This document shows positions 60,681 through 64,000 of a stretch of DNA of 64,000 nucleotides, piece by piece. Source of the DNA: Allokutzneria oryzae (GTDB taxonomy: Bacteria > Actinomycetota > Actinomycetes > Mycobacteriales > Pseudonocardiaceae). The notes under the pieces were generated by a model that saw nothing but the letters and a program-made list of their open reading frames with translations, was not told the DNA's origin and made no database searches. A program made the translations under genes and the position numbers. Within the stretch, counting starts at the first letter, position 1. The number at the start of each line of letters is the position of its first letter. The stretch lies in assembly GCF_042429765.1 (NCBI RefSeq), contig NZ_JBHLZU010000003.1, positions 62,001 through 126,000 on the forward strand, given 5' to 3'.

Positions 60681-61544
60681 TCAAAGCTCCCGGAGCGGTG
60701 CACCGACCTCGGCGGTGACCCGCTCCACCCAGCCCACCGGGTCCGAGCCGGACGCGCTCAGCCAGACCTTGCTGATGCCGAGCGCGGCGTACTCCGCCAT
60801 GAGCGGCAGGAAGTCCGCGGCGAGCGGATCGCCACTGTAGATGATGGTCTTCTCGATCTCGGCGGGATCGCGGTTCTCCGCCTCGCAGTGCCGGTTCAGC
60901 ACATCGATCTTGTGCGCCACCACGGCCGGTTCCGGGGAGAACAGGTTGCACGCGTCGCCGTAGCGGGCGACCAGGCGCAGGGTCTTGCGTTCACCGCTGC
61001 CGCCGATGAGCACCTTCGGTCCGGGGCGCTGGATCGGGCGCGGCACACAGATCGTCTCCGCGAGCTGGTAGTGCGTGCCGTGGAACGGGCCCTCGTCGTC
61101 GCTCCACATCTGGCGGCAGATCCGGAGCGTCTCCTCCAGCCGCTCGAACCGCTCGGCGACCGGCGGGAACGGCACGCCCAGCCCCTGGTGCTCGCGTTCG
61201 TACCATGCGGCCCCGACGCCCAGGAAGGCGCGGCCGCCGGAGAGCACGTCCAGGGTGGTGACGATCTTCGCCAGCAGGCCGGGGTGGCGGTAGGTGACGC
61301 CGGTGACCAGCAGACCGAGGTCCATGGAGCTGGTCTGCCCGGCCAGGAACCCCAGTGCGGTGTAGCCCTCCAGCATCGGGTCCCGCGCGGTGCCCAGGTG
61401 CTCGATCTGGAACCAGTGGTCCATCAAGGTGAACGAGGCGACCCCGCCCGCCTCGGCTGCTTTCGCCGTGGCGGCCAGGGTCGGCCCCAGTGCCTCCGCC
61501 CCACCGGGGAGCGTGAAGTTCGGGTAGTGAACCGCGAGTTCCAT
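60681..61544 (-). CDS. LLM-class F420-dependent oxidoreductase
   Basis: 287 aa. Luciferase-like TIM barrel: ASFTLMDHWFQIEHLGTARD, LGLLVTGVTYRHPGLLAKIV, LGVGAAWYEREHQGLGVPFP and KVLIGGSGERKTLRLVARYG. These residues match the F420-dependent subgroup common in actinomycetes, which transfers hydride from F420H2 to varied substrates. ATG 61544. The downstream gene relic begins at its stop codon, so they formed an operon. Confidence 0.87.
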   Translation of the reverse strand: MELAVHYPNFTLPGGAEALGPTLAATAKAAEAGGVASFTLMDHWFQIEHLGTARDPMLEGYTALGFLAGQTSSMDLGLLVTGVTYRHPGLLAKIVTTLDVLSGGRAFLGVGAAWYEREHQGLGVPFPPVAERFERLEETLRICRQMWSDDEGPFHGTHYQLAETICVPRPIQRPGPKVLIGGSGERKTLRLVARYGDACNLFSPEPAVVAHKIDVLNRHCEAENRDPAEIEKTIIYSGDPLAADFLPLMAEYAALGISKVWLSASGSDPVGWVERVTAEVGAPLREL

Positions 61545-61592
61545 GCCTGCCAGCAAAGCACGACCCACGGGCTGCTGCCAGTAATCAGATGA

Positions 61593-62951
61593 TCATGGCA
61601 GCAGCAGTCCCCAGTAGACTGCCCACGGCACGAACAGCGCCCCACCGGCGAGCAGGATCCCGCGCCGCACGCGCGCCCCGGCTCCAGCCTCCGCGAGGTC
61701 GCGGCGGGTGCCGAGCGCCGTCAGCACCAGCAGCACCACGACAGCGACGGACAGCAGCTGCATCCCCAGCCACGGCAGCGTGCGGCCGAAGACCAACGGC
61801 CCCAAGGGAAGCCGTCCGTTGGTGAGCAGCATGAACGCGTAGACCAGCCATCCGAGCACGACGGCCAGCCCACCGGCGGCCAGCCACTTCGCCGGGCCGT
61901 TCGCCTTGGGGCGCCAGCGTTTCACGATCCCGCTCAGCCCGTAACCGAGGAAGGCCAGCAGCAGCACGGCGAGCACGGCGATCTGGACCTGGCCGGTCTC
62001 CCACCCGGCCAGTGGCCGCAGCGGCCCGGCGGTGGTGTCCTGGTGCGGCGGCGGATCAGCGCTGGGTGTGGCCGCCGAGCCGGGCAGCCCGTTCACCCAC
62101 GAACCGACCAGCTCGGCGTAGCCCGACGCGAGCTCCGGTAGCCGCTCGAAGCCGGTGGTGGTGCGGTGCGCCGCGTGCTCCGCGTCCGGGAACACCCGCA
62201 ACGTGTGGTGCCGCACGGTTTCCTGGAAGACCCGCAGGCTCTCGCCGGGCGGGGTGAGCCGGTCCTTGCCGCCCCAGATGCCCAGCGTCGGCTGCTTCAG
62301 CCGTCTCAGCACCGGGACCGGGTCGTAGTCGGCCTCCGGGAACATTCCATTGTGGACGACCTGGCGCATTCCGTTGGTGGCGATGGCATCCACCATCGAT
62401 CCGGACACGCCCATGCGCACGAGGCGTTCCCGGACCGCCCACGCCTGCTGACGGCTGGGCGTGCCGCCGTTGGCGCCGACGGTGATCAGGAACGCCACGT
62501 CGTCGGAGCGCGAGGCGGCCAGCGGCGCGACCCAGCCGCCCTCGGACAGGCCCCACAGCCCGGCCCGCGCGGGATCGACCTCGGGGCGCTCACGCAGCAC
62601 GTGGAAGGCGGCGAGCGCATCATCGGCCAGCTGCGAATAGTCGCGCTGTGACTGGGAATAGCCCACAGTCCTCTTGTCGTAGACGAGGGCGACGATCCCG
62701 TGTGCGACGAAGGCTTCGGCGAACTGCCGGTACTGCTCGCGCGTGTTGGAGCCGGACCCGTGCACCAGCACCACGCCGGGGCGCCGTTGCGAGCCAGGCG
62801 GGGCGTAGACCGTGCCCGTCGTGGTCTGGCCACTGATGCCGAAGGTGACGTCGCTCGTCGTGTACTCGGCAGCCTCGGCCGTGGGAGTGATCGTGCTCAA
62901 TGCCAGGACGGCCAACCCGATCAGGGCGGCGCGTTTGCGTTGGAGCAGCAC
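61593..62951 (-). CDS. Exported alpha/beta-hydrolase with a C-terminal membrane domain, module 2
   Basis: 452 aa. GTG 62951 opens a signal peptide (QRKRAALIGLAVLALSTITP) similar to that of the acylase relic in module 1. The hydrolase part (30-300) has VLVHGSGSNTREQYRQFAEA, nucleophile elbow GLSEGG, acid WGGKDRLTPP and His in FPDAEHAAH. After a linker come three to four membrane spans (VQIAVLAVLLLAFLGYGLSG, WLAAGGLAVVLGWLVYAFML, LLSVAVVVLLVLTALG, ILLAGGALFVPWAVYWGLLL). Substrate unknown, acts at the outer face. Preceded by a conserved leader and an ArsR regulator, which probably controls it. Confidence 0.83.
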   Translation of the reverse strand: MLLQRKRAALIGLAVLALSTITPTAEAAEYTTSDVTFGISGQTTTGTVYAPPGSQRRPGVVLVHGSGSNTREQYRQFAEAFVAHGIVALVYDKRTVGYSQSQRDYSQLADDALAAFHVLRERPEVDPARAGLWGLSEGGWVAPLAASRSDDVAFLITVGANGGTPSRQQAWAVRERLVRMGVSGSMVDAIATNGMRQVVHNGMFPEADYDPVPVLRRLKQPTLGIWGGKDRLTPPGESLRVFQETVRHHTLRVFPDAEHAAHRTTTGFERLPELASGYAELVGSWVNGLPGSAATPSADPPPHQDTTAGPLRPLAGWETGQVQIAVLAVLLLAFLGYGLSGIVKRWRPKANGPAKWLAAGGLAVVLGWLVYAFMLLTNGRLPLGPLVFGRTLPWLGMQLLSVAVVVLLVLTALGTRRDLAEAGAGARVRRGILLAGGALFVPWAVYWGLLLP

Positions 62952-63008
62952 GAAGTGCTCTCCTTTCCTCGGGAGTGCGTACGGGAGAAGGCACGCCTTC
63001 GCGGCGTG
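62949..63008 (-). promoter_or_regulatory. Conserved leader of the secreted hydrolase, module 2
   Basis: On the minus strand: stem CACGCC-GCGAA-GGCGTG, GCCTTC, GTACGC and AAAGGAGA 8 nt ahead of GTG 62951, in the same order and spacing as at 8717-8776. The two leaders share most of their last 50 bases although the proteins they precede belong to different hydrolase families. Confidence 0.5.
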
Positions 63009-63027
63009 TTCGTGCGGGTTCCCACTG

Positions 63028-63059
63028 CCGGGGCACCGAGCTGCAACTCGGTGCCCCGG
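63028..63059 (-). terminator. Terminator-like hairpin after ArsR 2 (GCAA loop)
   Basis: CCGGGGCACCGAG pairs with CTCGGTGCCCCGG around CTGCAA, starting 7 nt past the arsR stop codon. Same place and similar loop as the hairpin at 8662-8695. Confidence 0.65.
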
Positions 63060-63066
63060 CCTCTTG

Positions 63067-63645
63067 TCAGTCTTCGGGGTCCTCCCGCGGGGTCGGTGCC
63101 GGAAACGCGATGAACCGGGTGAGCACGCGCCGCGCGCCCGGAGCCGCGTCCTCCTCCGAGGGCTGGAAGCGCTTGAGCAGCTTCATGTACTCCTCGAAGA
63201 ACTCCAGCAGCTGATCGCCGTTGACGCGGATGGAACCGCGGGAGAACGGGACGGCGTCGGCCCACTCGCCGAGCTGGTCGCGCTCGGCCTGGAACTTCGC
63301 GAACAGCTCCAGGTCGGCGGCGAACTGCTGGTTGTGCATCTCGTCCAGCAGTGACCGCATCTCCGGGGTCTGCCTGCTGCGCTCCGGGAAGCGCAGGTCC
63401 TTCGGCGGCGAGCGCCACCACCGCTCGCGGCCCTTGGCCAGCTCGGGGGCCTCCTCGATGAAGCCGTGCTCGGCCAGCTGGCGCAGGTGGTAGCTGGTGG
63501 CGCCGGTGTTCTCGCCGAGCGCCTTCGCCAGGGTGGTCGAGGTCGCGGGGCCGCTGTCCGCGAGCCGGCGCAGGATGCGCTGCCGCAACGGGTGCGCCAG
63601 CGCGCGCAGCGCTTCGGGATCGGTGATCTCCCTGGGCTCGGTCAT
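63067..63645 (-). CDS. ArsR-family (HTH_20-like) transcriptional regulator, module 2
   Basis: 192 aa, paralogue of the regulator at 8067. HTH: LRALAHPLRQRILRRLADSG, STTLAKALGENTGATSYHLR and QLAEHGFIEEAPELAKGRER; C-terminal helices: EWADAVPFSRGSIRVNGDQL, FFEEYMKLLKRFQP and VLTRFIAFPAP. The conserved WADAV-FSRGS and RFIAFP blocks probably bind the inducer or form the dimer. Downstream are a hairpin, a conserved leader and an exported hydrolase; upstream, 9 nt away, an MFS gene ends. Confidence 0.86.
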   Translation of the reverse strand: MTEPREITDPEALRALAHPLRQRILRRLADSGPATSTTLAKALGENTGATSYHLRQLAEHGFIEEAPELAKGRERWWRSPPKDLRFPERSRQTPEMRSLLDEMHNQQFAADLELFAKFQAERDQLGEWADAVPFSRGSIRVNGDQLLEFFEEYMKLLKRFQPSEEDAAPGARRVLTRFIAFPAPTPREDPED

Positions 63646-63694
63646 AGTTACAAACTAGCCTTTGCAAGCCCGTCTCTGCAAACTCGTCTTTGCA
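63646..63694 (-). promoter_or_regulatory. Promoter-operator of ArsR module 2 (TGCA boxes, 14-nt period)
   Basis: Read on the minus strand, TGCA occurs at 63694, 63680 and 63666 and TGTA at 63652, each exactly 14 nt apart, the last 3 nt before ATG. TAGTTT ends 6 nt before the ATG (leaderless -10 position) and TTGCAG lies 18 nt further up (-35-like). The array overlaps the final codons of the upstream MFS gene. Confidence 0.62.
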
Positions 63695-64000
63695 ACTAGG
63701 GCGCACACCACCATCAGCACCGACGCCACCCAGAAGACGGGCCGCGGCCCCAGCAGGTCGACGAGCGGGCCGCCGATCAGCGACCCGAGAGCGTCGGCCA
63801 GGAACGTCGCGCTGACCACCGCGCCCATCACCGTGCCCGTCGCGCCGGCGGGCGCGGCGCGTTGCAGCAGCGTGGTGCCGCTGACGTTCTCAAGCCCGTT
63901 GCCGTAGCCCGCGACCAGGGCGGCCGCAGCGACCAGCGCGATCCACGGCGCGAGCCCGAACAGCAGGTGCCCGGCAGCCTGGAGCAGGATGCCCGTCAGG
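63655..64000 (-). CDS. MFS transporter, C-terminal part (runs off window)
   Basis: About 114 codons of a major facilitator that begins beyond base 64000. Two to three spans are visible (HLLFGLAPWIALVAAAALVA, TGTVMGAVVSATFLADALGS, VFWVASVLMVVCALVA), with LLQRAAPAGATGTVMG being the usual cytoplasmic loop of DHA1-type carriers. It stops 9 nt before the arsR start, and its last codons coincide with the arsR operator boxes, so a promoter is embedded in its 3' end. Confidence 0.75.
   Translation of the reverse strand, partial: LTGILLQAAGHLLFGLAPWIALVAAAALVAGYGNGLENVSGTTLLQRAAPAGATGTVMGAVVSATFLADALGSLIGGPLVDLLGPRPVFWVASVLMVVCALVAKTSLQRRACKG

Noticed and set aside
1..64000. tRNA, rRNA or replication-origin features
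   Set aside because: I saw no cloverleaf-like segment with a T-loop and no DnaA-box cluster in the gaps inspected by eye; a covariance search was not possible.

Overview
The window is very GC-rich, with strong G/C preference at third codon positions, frequent GTG (and one TTG) starts and Lsr2, SARP and F420-type proteins. That points to a mycelial actinomycete; the gene styles fit Pseudonocardiales best (inference from family recognition, no search run). It reads as an accessory or chromosome-arm region rich in secreted hydrolases, regulators, transporters, fragments of secondary metabolism and several decayed genes.

Layout. 1-0.9 kb: N-terminus of a Pls/PosA-type NRPS leaving the window on the minus strand, with a 1-kb AT-richer upstream region. 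1.9-7.7 kb: MpaB-type oxygenase, an orphan OmpR-type response regulator whose downstream gene is broken, a membrane protein, a TetR/MFS efflux operon with a palindromic operator, and lsr2. 8-11.9 kb: an ArsR regulator followed by a penicillin-acylase pseudogene carrying a small mobile repeat, a small membrane protein and a secreted peptidase. 12-18.2 kb: one reducing type I PKS module (KS-AT-DH-ER-KR-ACP) preceded by a broken ACP remnant. 18.6-24 kb: PL7 lyase, Ser/Thr kinase, GNAT, Lsr2 relic, phosphotransferase. 24.2-30.6 kb: two membrane proteins, a two-component system, a Ham1-type NTPase, a second secreted peptidase and a frameshifted methyltransferase. 31.2-39.7 kb: a beta-glucoside/oligosaccharide locus (GH1, complete peptide/opine/nickel-type ABC importer, divergent ROK regulator). 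39.7-45.7 kb: FAD monooxygenase, AfsR/SARP regulator, secreted PE-PPE-type hydrolase. 45.9-52.8 kb: GH3 plus LacI operon, secreted discoidin/beta-helix protein plus a second LacI with a palindromic operator. 53.1-60.3 kb: ArsR-SRPBCC fusion, MFS, XRE-type protein, DUF4288-like protein, aminotransferase, PMT-type glycosyltransferase. 60.3-64 kb: relic gene, LLM oxidoreductase, membrane-anchored hydrolase, ArsR regulator and the 3' end of an MFS gene.

The most notable non-gene structure: (i) a dispersed small repeat (four copies) with CTAG-bordered terminal inverted repeats and a conserved inner palindrome; (ii) two unlinked ArsR/secreted-hydrolase modules that share a promoter-operator with TGCA boxes at a 14-nt period, a terminator-like hairpin after arsR and a conserved two-hairpin leader before the hydrolase; (iii) a strongly over-represented 13-nt palindrome GTCCACTGTGGAC. 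Several genes are decaying (penicillin acylase, Lsr2 copy, ACP, candidate sensor kinase, methyltransferase, membrane/TIM-barrel relic), so the region is actively rearranging.
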